DNA of 64,000 nucleotides, taken from NCBI GenBank assembly GCA_963971425.1, contig OZ020521.1, forward strand, positions 8,263,519-8,327,518. Reading direction: 5' to 3'. The stretch comes from Bryoerythrophyllum caledonicum (Eukaryota > Streptophyta > Bryopsida > Pottiales > Pottiaceae). Position numbers and translations under genes: made by a program. Below, in pieces: positions 23,601 through 34,856 of this stretch. Position 1 is the first letter of the stretch, and the number at the start of each line of letters is the position of its first letter. The notes beneath the pieces were generated by a model. It made no database searches. It saw only the letters and a list, made by a program, of their open reading frames with translations, and was not told the DNA's origin.

Positions 23601-24651
23601 ATGAACGACTCAACTCTGTCCTTCGCCATACCGACTTGGTCGAGCTCCGCTTCCGTATCTTTGACCTTCTGTGACAGCGCTGCAGCTCGAGAGTCTAGCT
23701 CTGAAGCCCGTGATTTGAATTTCTCAACCTGGTTAACATAGCAGCAACATTTTTGACAAGTTTTAGTGTAAAATGCTTCAAATAGTATATTCCGACAGTA
23801 AAATCTGAATAGGATATACGAGATGAATTCAAGTGAAGATTCCACCAGTCGGTCAATATACTTACATTCTGTGTCAGACTGCTGATCTTCGACTCCTTTC
23901 CTCCGATGACAGAGTCCTTCTCACTCAACGTGGACTTCGCTTCGGAGTACTTGGCACGATAAGTCTGGAGTTCGCTCTCGTAAGAGGAAGCCCTGTCCAG
24001 AGCAGATTTGAGCTCATCCTCAAGCTGGCTAACACGGGAATCGAGCTCCAACACTTTAGCTTTGGAGCTGCGAGCTACTCGATTGGCCTTCTCCGTCTCC
24101 TTGTTGGCCATGTCAAGAGCACCTTCACACTCCTGGAGCTGCTTCTTGGTGCTCGAGAGCTCATCCTCCAACCTTGCAATCCTCTGTCCGTGACAGGTAA
24201 CATGCTACCTCAAATTAGGAGATGCAATCACATTCATCATTTTTCCACGACCATCTGGTAATCAGTTCATCAGCTAATTAACGTATCTAAATTCTAACCT
24301 ACGCATTTACATCAGCTTCATCTTTCATAGAGCTGCAATTGAAGTAACGACATGGATACTAACCAATATCAGATACATTAAATTACTCTTGTTGAACTGT
24401 AACAATAATTGTAACAAGTGCACGACATGAGATTGTAGACTCTCCCATACAAATGTAGCACGTTTGAAGAAAAAATTGATGTGACTGCAGCTTACCTCTT
24501 CAGTTTCCTTGCCGACAGTAGAAGGGATGACTATTTGGGCAGAGACGACGGACGCACTCTCCTTGCCGCCAGCCACGTCCTGCGCCTCCTTAGCTCCAGC
24601 CTCCAGATGCTGCTTGGAGACTCTCAGCACCTCCTCCTCCCGGGAAGCCAT
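20678..24651 (-). CDS. Long coiled-coil protein, three exons
   Basis: Exons 24651-24496, 24183-23866 and 23728-20678 (TGA) join in phase 0 at GTAAG/ACAG and GTAAG/CCAG sites, giving 1174 residues. It starts at an ATG (MASREEEVLRVSKQHLEAG). From about residue 53 to the end the protein is almost entirely heptad-patterned and rich in Glu, Lys, Ser, Arg and Leu, with recurring LSxRLEEEIxK and ELExxRARASEA modules. I see no ATPase head, membrane segment, zinc finger or catalytic motif. A segment of about 310 residues is duplicated within exon 3 (see separate entries). A filamentous, scaffold or nuclear-matrix-like role is plausible, but the family cannot be named. The unbroken frame and clean introns argue for a functional host gene, convergent with the B3 gene. 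Confidence 0.85.
20980..21923 (-). repeat. Internal duplication of the coiled-coil gene, C-terminal copy
   Basis: Encodes the segment from DVEKRLSEELTTYKSK to about LRSERDE. It parallels 22470-23396 in the same order, with very high DNA similarity near its 5' edge (about 21720-21923 against 23190-23396). Confidence 0.8.
22470..23396 (-). repeat. Internal duplication of the coiled-coil gene, N-terminal copy
   Basis: First copy of the roughly 310-residue module. A flanking smaller module (ESELEKIRKRADSDAGHA, then ISELERALGA) also recurs further along, so the repeat unit may be nearer 480 residues. Confidence 0.8.
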
Positions 24652-26098
24652 GACTGGTACTCTCTCGTCCCTCGTTCAGAACCTTTCTACAGATGTTGCA
24701 ACGAACTCACTCTAGTTACAGCTCTACTTCCAAAATGTATGCACACACAAGCACGCCTCACTCTGTACAAACGACTGTACACTCATCACCAATGCTGATG
24801 TGATGGGTCGATGCGTTCGCTGCAACTAGGAGAGGTATACTAAGACTTATATTCCCCTGCGAGTCTCACTTTTCCCAGCCGCCCCTCAGAATTAGCCACT
24901 TGTTCGAAACTTTCCTTCTACGAGCAGGTGACTAAGCTTGGTAAGCAGGCGAAATTGCACACATGTCGAGGCTGAGGATCACATGTAAAAGCTGAGGATC
25001 ACAGGAGTGGATTAACCAGATGGGTCCTGGTGTGGAGCGGGGACGTGTGTCGACTATGCGTGAGGAGTCGCATGCTGGAGGGACAGCGCGTCCCTCTGCC
25101 ACCTCGCCACTGCCCATAATTCTGTAAGATTTCTTTTCATTGACGAAGACTCTGGTATTTCGTTGTTCTCGCCGTGGAACTGGATGTGGGCTTCTTGATG
25201 AATTCGTTTCGACCGAAAATTCTCGTTCGAATATACCTGAAAATCGGAACCACATTCTGATGGTAGATCGAACGGCTTCTGAAAGAGCTACATGTTCATT
25301 AACGTGATTGTTAACAATTGGGACATGTGTCCGACACCGCTTCCTTTCTTTTTGTTCTCCATGCAGAAAGGCTTCGTTGCCGACCGCAGATCTGAAAATT
25401 TAATCTCAAACGCTGACGGTTGCTACTGACAGACCTCAACGGCGTCGATCAACCTCTTGGATGTGTGACGATGATATTTTCTAACTTTTCATTTGTTGTT
25501 TAAACCAGTGATGATATTCGCCCTGGACCCTATTTTTATGTTGGAAGGGGCCCTATTTAGACCAAGGTGGATCGTCTGCGTGTAATTTGGGGTCATTTTT
25601 TTTCCAAAAAAAGCTAGAAATTTTAAAAAGTTGAGAAAAAGGCCTACCCGTAGCCCACCCTCCATGACATCCATCTACATGAAGAGATCCCTGGTCGAGC
25701 AGGACACCTGAAGATGCTCTTCAAGGCGAGTCCCAAAGGAGAAGGCCACGCTCACGGAATCCTTGTGGCCACGGACTTCTCATGTGAGATTAGAATGAGC
25801 CGTGCGATGGTAATCAGGACACCAGTCTGCAAAACGGAGAACGTACTTGAGGTACGATAATGCCACGCATATTTCTGCGTCCTTCACACTGCAGTGTTTT
25901 TTGTCAGCTGCGCTGGTTTCTTTTACCAATTGTTATCCACGAGCTTAGCAATAAAATGTAAGAATACTATAAATAACTAAAGCCGATCAGAGTGCGATGC
26001 CAGTGACAAATTGCAGACCCTGGTAGGAGCTGCATGGGTAGTACTGTAGTCATGATGAGAGTCAGCCAGCATCATATTTTTCAAGGCCTTCCATTTAA
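24652..26098. other. Upstream region of the coiled-coil gene
   Basis: No gene is supported. It should contain the promoter of the minus-strand coiled-coil gene. About 25525-25630 is similar to the reverse complement of 60285-60390 (shared CCCTATTTTTATGTTGGA block and GTAATTTGGGG), a diverged dispersed repeat. Confidence 0.45.
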
Positions 26099-26907
26099 CC
26101 CTTTACCGCCCAGGGATGTTTCTGGGAAAACCAAGATTTCTGCTGATTTTTTTCTTTGCACCAGATTTGATGGAAATACAATGCTTAATATTGATATTTA
26201 ACCTTACAAATTGAACTTAACCCATGACCTGAACTTTGGGGAAATTTTGCACAACATCCGACGGTTGATGGAATAGATTATAGTGTTTAAAGTTACCGTA
26301 TATTGGTAGTGAAAACTGTGGATTTTGGAGGGTGACCTACTTTAAACATCAATAGATTCTTGCAAGATTTTTTTTACTTTGAATTAGAGCGGTTCACATG
26401 TACACTAGGTTGATAGCTTTGCATTGACATATCATATGCGAGGAAAATATTTATACACAATTATTGGTGATTTTTTTGTTTTTTTCTACTTGGTTGTATA
26501 CACAAATGTTCCAACCTGATACAAATCAAAACGGTAGTTTTGTATGTGAAGAGAGAGATCAACAATCACAAAACAATGAAGAATGTCTCAAAGACAAAGT
26601 TCAATCAAAATTTAAGACCGAAATCAATGTGCATGTGTGTGAAATACAACATAGTACGTGGCATGGTATTCATTGTATTCACTGTATTTGAGTGTATTTG
26701 AGTGTATTTGGTGTATTTTGTGTTGTATTCCTAGCTTTTCCAAGAGTTCTATAAATCCAAATCATGATCTGATTGTTGGAGAGTGTTTGTGTATTGAGTG
26801 CGCAAATGTGAACCTTGTATCTCAAAGCCTAGTTCCTCATGGATTTCATGCAATTTGAGTTTTTGCACCTCCGGAGTCTCATTTCGGGCTTCCTGGGCGC
26901 TAAAGGG
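26099..26907 (+). mobile_element. TTAA-flanked piggyBac-like MITE, copy 2
   Basis: 809 bp with ends CCCTTTACCGCCCAGG and CCTGGGCGCTAAAGGG, and TTAA at 26095-26098 and 26908-26911. The internal sequence matches 15862-16661 in reverse. Non-coding. Confidence 0.85.
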
Positions 26908-26911
26908 TTAA

Positions 26912-27130
26912 CCCCTGAAGAACCAAGGCATTCTAAAGGAATCTTACTCCATTGATTAAAAAACTAACTATGAAGATTAACTTTATGAGAATGTAACCAT
27001 AGGATCTTCCTCTAAATTTATATGATATGATGTGGTAATACTTATGTGAATTTTGACCGTACGAATTAAAAGATAATTGCAATCAAAGTGAAAACATTTG
27101 TTTTTCAAGGGGACACTTGGTCCTTGAGGG
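26912..27130 (+). mobile_element. Short TTAA-flanked MITE abutting copy 2
   Basis: 219 bp beginning CCCCTGAAGAACCAAG and ending CTTGGTCCTTGAGGG, imperfect inverted ends. The left TTAA (26908-26911) is the same four bases that form the right target site of the preceding MITE; the right TTAA is 27131-27134. Confidence 0.65.
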
Positions 27131-27134
27131 TTAA

Positions 27135-28620
27135 GAATCTTTTGAAAATTATTCCTAGACGAGTTTTGAATATTTGAACCAAACTAGAAGGGGCTAAGAG
27201 CATCGCTAGTTCTCACACTGAATTAAATTTAGCCACGGAGGTACTCTTTTCCGAGTCACTATGAAGGATGTGGGACATAGTTTACATTGGGGCCCCATCA
27301 ATTCACTAATTTTTTGAAAAAGATGTTGTGCCACATCATAGCTACATCACCCTTTATCACATAGGCTTCTTCTGAAGTCTGACATCCTCTATCACATAGG
27401 CCTCCAAGTTCTCATCGCATGCCATAAATACACTTTTCAATGAATACAATGAGGCTAAAAAATGCACACTACATGGCCTTCCATCTCGCGTTTGATTTTA
27501 CGTTTGGAGAGACAGAAAATGTTTTTAGAGTTTTGGAGCGGTGTGGTTGGGGAGCCGTTTCCAACTATTGAGGCCCGCTACATTTATGTATTCCACCGGC
27601 GGGGCCGTTGCAGTGCTTATTGGCAATGCTCTTATGCTCCATTTGCACCAATAGGTACCAATTCGTAGCAAAATCCCTCTTTTGGCAAGGGTTTGAACCT
27701 CTATCGCAAAGCTAATCTACTTTTCATCTTAGTAGACAAACCTTTCCAAGTATTAAGTAAACTTAACCCCTAAAGGACAAGCCTATGACCGTGAAGTATT
27801 TAGAGGTAGAATCTCCAAGACAGTGTAATTGACAGTCAAAGGGAGAATTCGCATAATTCCTTATTATTCCCATGGTAACTGAATTTCAAAACCAGAGTCT
27901 CAAGTCATCCAAAATTGGACTTTACTCAGGATTAAGATCCGGAACTTGACCTTACATAGATAGTTTATAAGTTCATTTTATCATATGCATGCCTTAAAGC
28001 AAGATCTAGATCGAGATGTGGTATCGATCTTCCAAGACGAAGACAAAGATGAGAAATCAAATCCTAATGAGCAAGATACTGAAGATAAAGGTTCGGTGTG
28101 AATAGATCTTAAGTAGATCTAATGAATCAACCTACATCCGTTAGGCCAAACCATATTCCTCTCAAGATCTCACTCATACTCATTAAGGCACGCCAAGAAG
28201 CATTCGGCTTTACCTCTAACTCCATCTCTAATCCTAACTCACTCCATCAAGCATTCGACTTTGTACATCGAAATGAGGATTTCAAGTCAAGAGTCTCCTT
28301 TACCTCAAGCATCCATACACACAAGTCTCTTGGCCATGTTTCAAACCCTAGTTCCTCTTCTCTACCATACTATCTACACATCTTTTAGACTCTACCTCCC
28401 CCAAATCCTACTATCATCCGTCTAGGGCTGAATGAAAATTGATCCAGATGTAATCTCATCCATCCGATTAGTTTCATCCATAGTAAAACCCTGATTTCAT
28501 CCATAGTTACTTGTTTTTTTGCTTACTTTCAGATGAAAAAGGAAAAATTACTACCCTATCCATGTAAATCACCAACTCCTCGGTTAACATTATCCCCCTT
28601 TTAGTTTATATCTGCCCTCA
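27135..28620. other. Gene-free repeat-like stretch
   Basis: No supported gene. A lone MITE-like end, TTAACCCCTAAAGGACAAG, lies at about 27769, but I found no partner. Short plus-strand open stretches (27462-27668, 28122-28388) show no recognisable domain. Confidence 0.4.
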
Positions 28621-28639
28621 GATGTTCCGATTTTTTTTG

Positions 28640-29728
28640 TTTTTTTGTTTTTCACACTTCCTAAAACCACATCTTAGTCTAGATAACAAAAAGAGACTTT
28701 GCCTGCTTCCGGCCTTAGATATTACACTTGACTTATCTGGTAGCCATTCGGTCTTTTTTCTCTTGAACTTTGTAGAACTTAACATATACCGGTTTGGCAC
28801 TTTCCCGGTCCACATTCTTCAATGGCGTCGGATCTTGCTCTTGCTCCGAGTTCTTGTCCACGTCCGGGTCTTTGTCTTGATCTCGGTCTGGGTCCTAGTC
28901 ATAGTTCAACTCCTCTTCCCAGCTCGTCTCCCGGTCATCTAAGCTAGCTCCATGCTTATCTCTGGAGATAAAAACCTCCTCCCAACTTGTATCCGGATCG
29001 AGCTTGACGGGCTCAAAATACTTCTGGATCGGTACTTGCTAATGGTGTTCCTTTGAGTTTCTTGCCTCGTTCGCTTCTGGGAGCAGCATCCGGTGCCTTG
29101 GACGTGATACAGTCCCCCAGTTATCTCCATTGGACATTAATACCAAGTCCAAATCCTCTAGATGACTTGAGTCTTCATAGCTGGTCAAAAATGTTGGGAC
29201 CTGGCCGTTCCTGCCACTATCCCCCTTTTGCTTCTTAACATGTCCTTGGGTCGAATACATCCAAGCAAATATGTCCTTGAACTCCTAGTAGAATAACTCC
29301 GCTTGGGCTGCCAATTTTGGTTCAATATAGGCATTGATCCACAAGTAATGTAGGTCTTCCTCCGTTCCGACATCAATCTTCCGTAGTTGCTTTGATTCCA
29401 AAATGATCCAAAGAGCCACTTTCACAGCCTGGACCTTGACCCCAACAGGTGTTGCATCCACCTCAATGTCTCTTTCTCCGAATGCATACAAATGCTTGAA
29501 GGTCCATTCTTAATTCATTTTCTCTTCCTTGGTGCATGTCCCATCCAAGTCTCGTCCTTCAAGTGGTAGGTCGTAAGAAAGTACCGGGTCTACCGAGCCC
29601 CAATAAAAATCAAGGCTAACACCCGGGTCCAATTGGGGTAGTGTCATCGTCCTCATAGCTAAATCTTCCGGCTCCGCCTCCAGCCACCTTACTTCTTCTG
29701 CTCTCATTGAACCTTCTCTTACTCTCAT
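28640..29728 (-). pseudogene. Decayed Ty3/gypsy polyprotein fragment (region before RT)
   Basis: One minus-strand frame runs from 29728 to about 29039 with stops at 29510-29512 (TAA) and 29285-29287 (TAG) and continues past a third near 29039. It includes LYAFGERDIEV and a YxEFKDIFAW stretch of the kind found just ahead of reverse transcriptase in plant gypsy polyproteins. Further 3', an Asp/Glu/Pro-rich reading (28640-28940) may be the same fragment. No RT catalytic motif or LTR was found, so this is a truncated relic. Confidence 0.5.
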
Positions 29729-29759
29729 TAGACTTTCACAACAATTATATTGTGGTCCA

Positions 29760-31136
29760 TGTGGATCGTTAAGGAAGTCCGGTGAAGTTCTTGTAATTAG
29801 CTATAATTTAGCCCAATAGTTTTGATTGCCTTGGGGGATTTAATAAAGAATTGTGTTGCATTAGAGTTTTACAATCATGAACCACGAGAGCTATTAGAGT
29901 ATTATAGATAATGAAATATAAAGAGTTGTGATTGAATGTTGCAGTGTCCATAGTTATTCATGTTTATTGCAATTTCAGCCTTGTTTTAAATTTGGAATCT
30001 CAAATTTCAAAAGAAAGTTTGTATTTTTTTAATTTATTTTAGTTTTTTTATCAACAAAGTTGTTTGAAAAAAACCTATATTTAAAATTTAAACTCTAATT
30101 TCCATTTGCCCAATACAATAAAAATACTAAATTCAACCTATGACTTCCAAAGGTTGTCGAGCATTGAATAGATATAAACTTGATAGGAAACTTTTAATTT
30201 TTGTTTTTGATAAACATAATTTTAAAAATAAATGGTATAATTTCAAATTTTCTCTCTAGAGATCCTTATCAAACAAAATTTCATTATCTTTGGACTATTG
30301 TAAGTTTAAGTTATGAGTTTTTCAAGAAAAACCACTGATATGTTAATATGATTAATATGATTGTTAACATTAATTGAAAATAGAAAAGATTTGTAAAAAT
30401 AATGTTGCACATGAAGAAAGAAAACCTTCAATTTAAAATTTAATTAATAATTTTAATTATCCTAAGGAATTGTTGGTGAAAAAATTGGATGAAATTTATG
30501 AAATTGAAGATTTTACCTTAACAACTTGGTCTAACTATTATTATACTAGATGACTAGGAGACAACCACTTTATTTTAATTTAACTCTTACACAATAGATA
30601 CTGAACAAGTTAGTTCCTATATTAACATTTTAATCAAAATATTGATCCAAAAAAATTATAATTACTTGAAATATTAAAGACAGAAATAGATCAACTAATA
30701 TGAGAATTAAGAATCAATCTTAGAGATGTAGAGCTAAGACATTTATTGACATTTAATTGAAATACTAGGGAAAGAAATAGACCAATAAGACTATTTTAGA
30801 ATTATTGCTGAAGCAACAATTGATATAAATTCAACAAAAAATCTTATTATTTAATTCAACCCTGAAATAATTTCCTTCAATATATGGACTTTGGTTTCAT
30901 GATTAAATTAAAAGATAAAAGTTTGATGGTATAAATTTTATTAAAATTTAAGTTCCAATGTTTAAAGAATGTATGGCACCACCCAATGTTTAGAAGGGAT
31001 AAGGAAGTTATAGCAACACAAATAATAGAGAGAAAGAAACAACAAAAGAAAGAACTAGATAGGAAAGCCTATAATATATAGTATCTCTGTTAGTGGTAGT
31101 TAATCCAATCTATAATTCAACTTCTTTTTAAGTACT
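29760..31136. other. AT-rich gene-free stretch
   Basis: Very AT-rich with no reading frame of note. Probably old transposon debris; nothing specific is recognisable. Confidence 0.45.
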
Positions 31137-31140
31137 TTAA

Positions 31141-31982
31141 CCCCTAAAGTCGAAAGCCCTCAAAACTGCCAAAAACCCTCAAAACTGCCCTCTTTCAATG
31201 CAAGGTGAAAATTTTTAACTTTTGACAAATTTTTGAGAATGTAACCGTAAGATCTAGTACCTAACTTGTACATGTACATGCATACCAAATCTTAGATTCA
31301 AACTCCTCTCCATTTGTGAGATCGTAATGTTCAAAGTTGAAAAAAAAGATTTTTTCCTTGTTGTAGAATGGAAAACTAATGTTTTGGGGACCAAAAAAAC
31401 CAATTTTGAAAGCAAATTTGACATGAGGCTCTTCAAATTCTTGTTCCTATGTGAGTAAGGAATATGTCCATATAATTTTTACCCGCATAGGACCTATATA
31501 ACCTAAAGAAATGCTTAATTTTTCACATGGAGGTATGCTGAGATACAAATACAAATGCCCATTTTCAACAATTAGAAAGGCATGTAAAAAATTATTGGAT
31601 TGAAAATCCAAACGGTGAGATCATGCTTTACTACCTCTTTTACATGTACGAAAAACAAAATTCGAAAAATAAGTAAAATCTCAATTTTTGGGGAATTTTT
31701 GAAGTTACTGCGATCTAATTGATTTTGGGCAGATATTGAGAATAAATGAGCATATACCGCAGTTTTGGGCAGATTTCAGCATGCCCTAGCAGTGTTTTCA
31801 AACTTTGACCGTGAATATCTCCTAAAGTATGAGGAATTTTGAAGCATGAATGGTGTCATTTTAAAGGTATGGGAAAACTCTACAACCTTCCAAAATTGTA
31901 AATTCATACGATCTAAATTTAGTAACTGAGAGCCTGACCAGAGTCAGATCGACCACATTCTGGTCGATTTCAACTTTAGGGG
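31141..31982 (+). mobile_element. TTAA-flanked MITE
   Basis: 842 bp starting CCCCTAAAGTCGAAA and ending CAACTTTAGGGG, bracketed by TTAA at 31137-31140 and 31983-31986. The ends resemble those of 56962-57883 and, more distantly, the CCCTTTA ends of the larger pair. No transposase is present. Confidence 0.75.
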
Positions 31983-31986
31983 TTAA

Positions 31987-32480
31987 GATATACATGTCTC
32001 AGCTAAAGCCTTAGGTATTCCTTAAGTTTTATAAATATAAAGAAAATCACGATGCTCTTTCAAATTCTCTACATTGTATGGTATTCCATTGAATGTATAC
32101 TAAAGTCATTTGTAGATAAAGATAAGGGATCGTGAGGAAAGAAGTATTCTTCACATTCTTATTGTTGTACACCAAATTCTAAAAAATCAATTTGGGAATC
32201 TACAAGTGAAGTAGGTTCTAATGAACCAAATTTACTACATCACAAGGAAGAAGAAAATGCACTAAAAAATAGTATTTTTCAACCTTCAAGTTCTGAAGGT
32301 CTTCTTAGAACTCAAACAATACCCCTACAAGTTATGTAGAACACTTTTGAGGATATTTTTGGAAGTTCTTCATTTAAAATTGAAGTTTACAACTCCATCA
32401 ACATATCTTGATTGAGATGCAAAAAATTTATTGACTGGATTAGAGCAATGATATAACACAATTGCAGATTTTATTAAAGT
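31987..32480. other. AT-rich flank of the outer retrotransposon
   Basis: No gene is supported. Ends with AAAGT immediately before the outer LTR; AAAGT also follows the 3' LTR and may be the target duplication. Confidence 0.45.
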
Positions 32481-32697
32481 TGTCACGAGACGTGGCGTCG
32501 AGGGCCTCTCTGCATCGTAGTGTGTTAGCGTAGATTAATTTGTTACTAATCTACAGATTTAGAGACGTATGGGGGCCCACTACATTAATTTGTGGATGTT
32601 TTCCATCCACTCAAGGTTGTGTGTGTGTGCGTATAGCGCCGCACATGTCCTTGACTTGCCGTCTTTGTCAAGTCAAGCTTTGTGAGTGAGTTAGAGA
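32481..32697 (+). repeat. 5' LTR of the DNMT-carrying gypsy element
   Basis: Starts TGTCACGAGACGTGGCG and ends near GTGAGTGAGTTAG. Shares a long ordered match with 54993-55210, including TAGTGTGTTAGCGTAGATTA, TTTGTTACTAATCTACA and ATAGCGCCGCACA. The exact right edge is uncertain by about 10 bp. Confidence 0.8.
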
Positions 32698-32713
32698 AGT
32701 TTGCCACCGTCCG

Positions 32714-34390
32714 TTGCAGTTGATGTTCGGGGTGGGATCTAGCCCATTATTCTCCCACGTATCTCTGCATTGTGCTGAGACTCGCGCCACTTACTACGAC
32801 ATTTTAGTGAGTCAGCAGGCGCTTTATCCCCTCGGTTTCGTCTTGTATAACTGGACGGAGGAGGCCTGGATTAGGCCTGGGTGGTATGCCGGTGATGGCA
32901 GAAACGAGCTCATTCTGGTTGTCTTTGCAGCTAGCGCGGTGACCTCCACGGCGGATGCTATGTTTGGGTGCAGTGCTTTGGCATCTGATTAGCCATGTGG
33001 TTCTACGCTTTTGGAGGAGACATATGCTTTTATATCGGGGGTAGCGGAATCACGTGAGTACAGATCAGTGGAGATCCTTGCACGCCATTACAAGATCAAC
33101 TTCCTCCATGGGGGACTGAGTTGGAGCTCACTCGTTGCAGTCGGGAGATTGTGGATGCTCTTGATGCTCCACATCTCTCAGTGGACTCTTCCACTTGGTT
33201 GTTGGCTCGTACTATTTAATGGCGACCACCAGATGAGGATATTATCCTCGTGGAACTAATTACCAATATCGATACGGGGCTCAAGGTTGTGTTAGAGGTT
33301 GGGCTCAAGGTACGACGGTATATCCACGTGGATAGTGGCTTTGGAGCCAACCATGCCGCTCACCATCACATTCAGCGTTTTCTGGCATTCTATTCGGAGC
33401 GGTTACCACCTTCTGCGATTTGAGGGTGTTTTGGCAAGTTGCCAAGTGATGTGACGTTGATCAGTGAGGATGATCTTCGCCAGTTATGCTACGCGGACTT
33501 GGTGATTGCCGGATGGCCTTGCCAAAGCCAGTTATGGGCGGGTAGTGGACGCGACTTGGATGATCCACGGTCGGGTTTCTTTGCGGATTTGCTCAGGCTT
33601 ATCCAGTGGTGGACTACCCACCAATTGACGCCACCAGGGTACATTTTTGGGAACGTATATCCATTGGAGGATACACGAATAAAGGTGCGTGAGGATGGGG
33701 CATATATCCATCACCTTCTTGGTCCCCCAACGTTTATTGGTGTCGCGGCATTGGGCTCTTACACCCATCGGCCACTTTGGATTTGGACCAACATGGCATC
33801 ATCGGCGACAGTTACATGTGCACTTGCTCAAGTGCAACGGCCAATGCGCTGTGATGTCGATGACATCTTGGACGATCACCGTGTTTCTAGAGAGGTTACC
33901 AAGGATGACAAGCGACCATTGGCGGTGGTGAACTGCGTTGGTTTCACTCGGGAGGCATTTCCCGTGTTGATGTGCTATCGAGGGTCTTTTGTCTTTAGGA
34001 CACGTGGGCCGGGTTATGGTTTGGGATTGTACTTCCCTAATTTATGAGAAGCCTTCTGCTGATGAGAGGGAGCTAGCGATGGGCTTTTCGATAGTCACCA
34101 CCGCTGCACCAAATCTCTTTGAGGGCCAGCGTTGTTATTTGTTGGGTCAAGCCATTGACCTCAACACCCTCGTTTGGGTTTGTGGCCTTAGTTTTGCCGT
34201 TAAGCGTCGTTTGAGTAACCATTCACATGTATTGGGGGTAGACTCTGATGGTCAGGAGACAGCAGCGCCACATTACGTAGAGATCGAGAGAAGCGGAGTT
34301 GTTTTTTTTTATTTGAAGTGGCACGCAGCGGAGGAGCTTTGTGCTCAACGCGTCTTTGTAGCCTTGGCCAAGGACTTTGGTTGAGAGGAT
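32714..34390 (+). pseudogene. C5-cytosine DNA methyltransferase inside the retrotransposon
   Basis: The domain is read across three segments separated by stops and frameshifts (32714-33110, about 33115-34005, 33989-34390). Motif I region reads VELITNIDTGL at 33250-33285, where family members have F-x-G-x-G. Then RRYIHVDSG (motif II), GWPCQSQ with the catalytic Cys codon at 33520-33522 and GRDLDDPRSGFF (motif IV), FGNV where ENV is expected (motif VI, 33645-33656), THRPLWIWTNM (motif VIII), FPVLMCYRGSFVFRTRGPG, and ADERELAMGF then LLGQAIDLNT (motifs IX-X). The layout and short target-recognition region recall DNMT3-like enzymes. About 180 residues before motif I are unassigned. In-frame stops: TAG 32990-32992, TAA near 33217, TGA 33421-33423 and 34382-34384. 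It would methylate cytosine C5 in DNA; this copy is dead. Confidence 0.82.
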
Positions 34391-34626
34391 GCCCAGGATA
34401 TCTTAGCTTGGTTTAATCATCATGACATGAGATTTCCTATGGATCTCGTGAGTGAGGAGTCTGGAGGCACGAATGCCCTTCTGCTACTAAGTAATAATCA
34501 CCGGCTGTGCCGGTACGCGGTGGGTCTTCTACGGTGGAGGAGACCAAAGAGTTTGATGATTGGCCTTTGGATTTGGGGCCACATCTTACCGGTGCCAAAG
34601 CATGAAGAGTTTGAGCGTTTATACGT

Positions 34627-34856
34627 TTGTATCGTAGTTGTTTTGCATTCAGTCTCGATGATTTGGAGGGCTACAGAGGCAAACCGATACACATCCAGTT
34701 GGAAGACGACCATCTGATCTTCCGACGACCGAACAAGCTCAGTTTCACTGAGAAAGTTGGAGTTCAGACTCGTTGTCAGGAGTTGTTGGCCGCCAGCTTG
34801 ATTGAACTCTGTAACGGCGAGTACTCTTGTGCCACAATTATGCCATCAAAGAAAGA
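34627..34856 (+). pseudogene. Gypsy reverse transcriptase, N-terminal part
   Basis: FAFSLDDLEGYRGKPIHI, then RCQELLAASLIEL and an S/ATIMPSKKD end: the usual entry into plant-type gypsy RT. It stops mid-motif at the solo LTR and resumes at 36780 with the expected continuation DIFDN..TEKRMCG. Confidence 0.78.

Noticed and set aside
20429..23604. Plus-strand open frames opposite the coiled-coil gene
   Set aside because: The minus strand has consistent heptads, in-phase introns and an ATG. The plus-strand frames are Ser-rich shadows of the Glu/Lys-rich coding strand.
32714..33110. Gag protein at the start of the outer element
   Set aside because: It occupies the gag position, but I see no capsid fold signature or zinc knuckle. 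The reading runs into the DNMT, so it is left as an unassigned N-terminal region.
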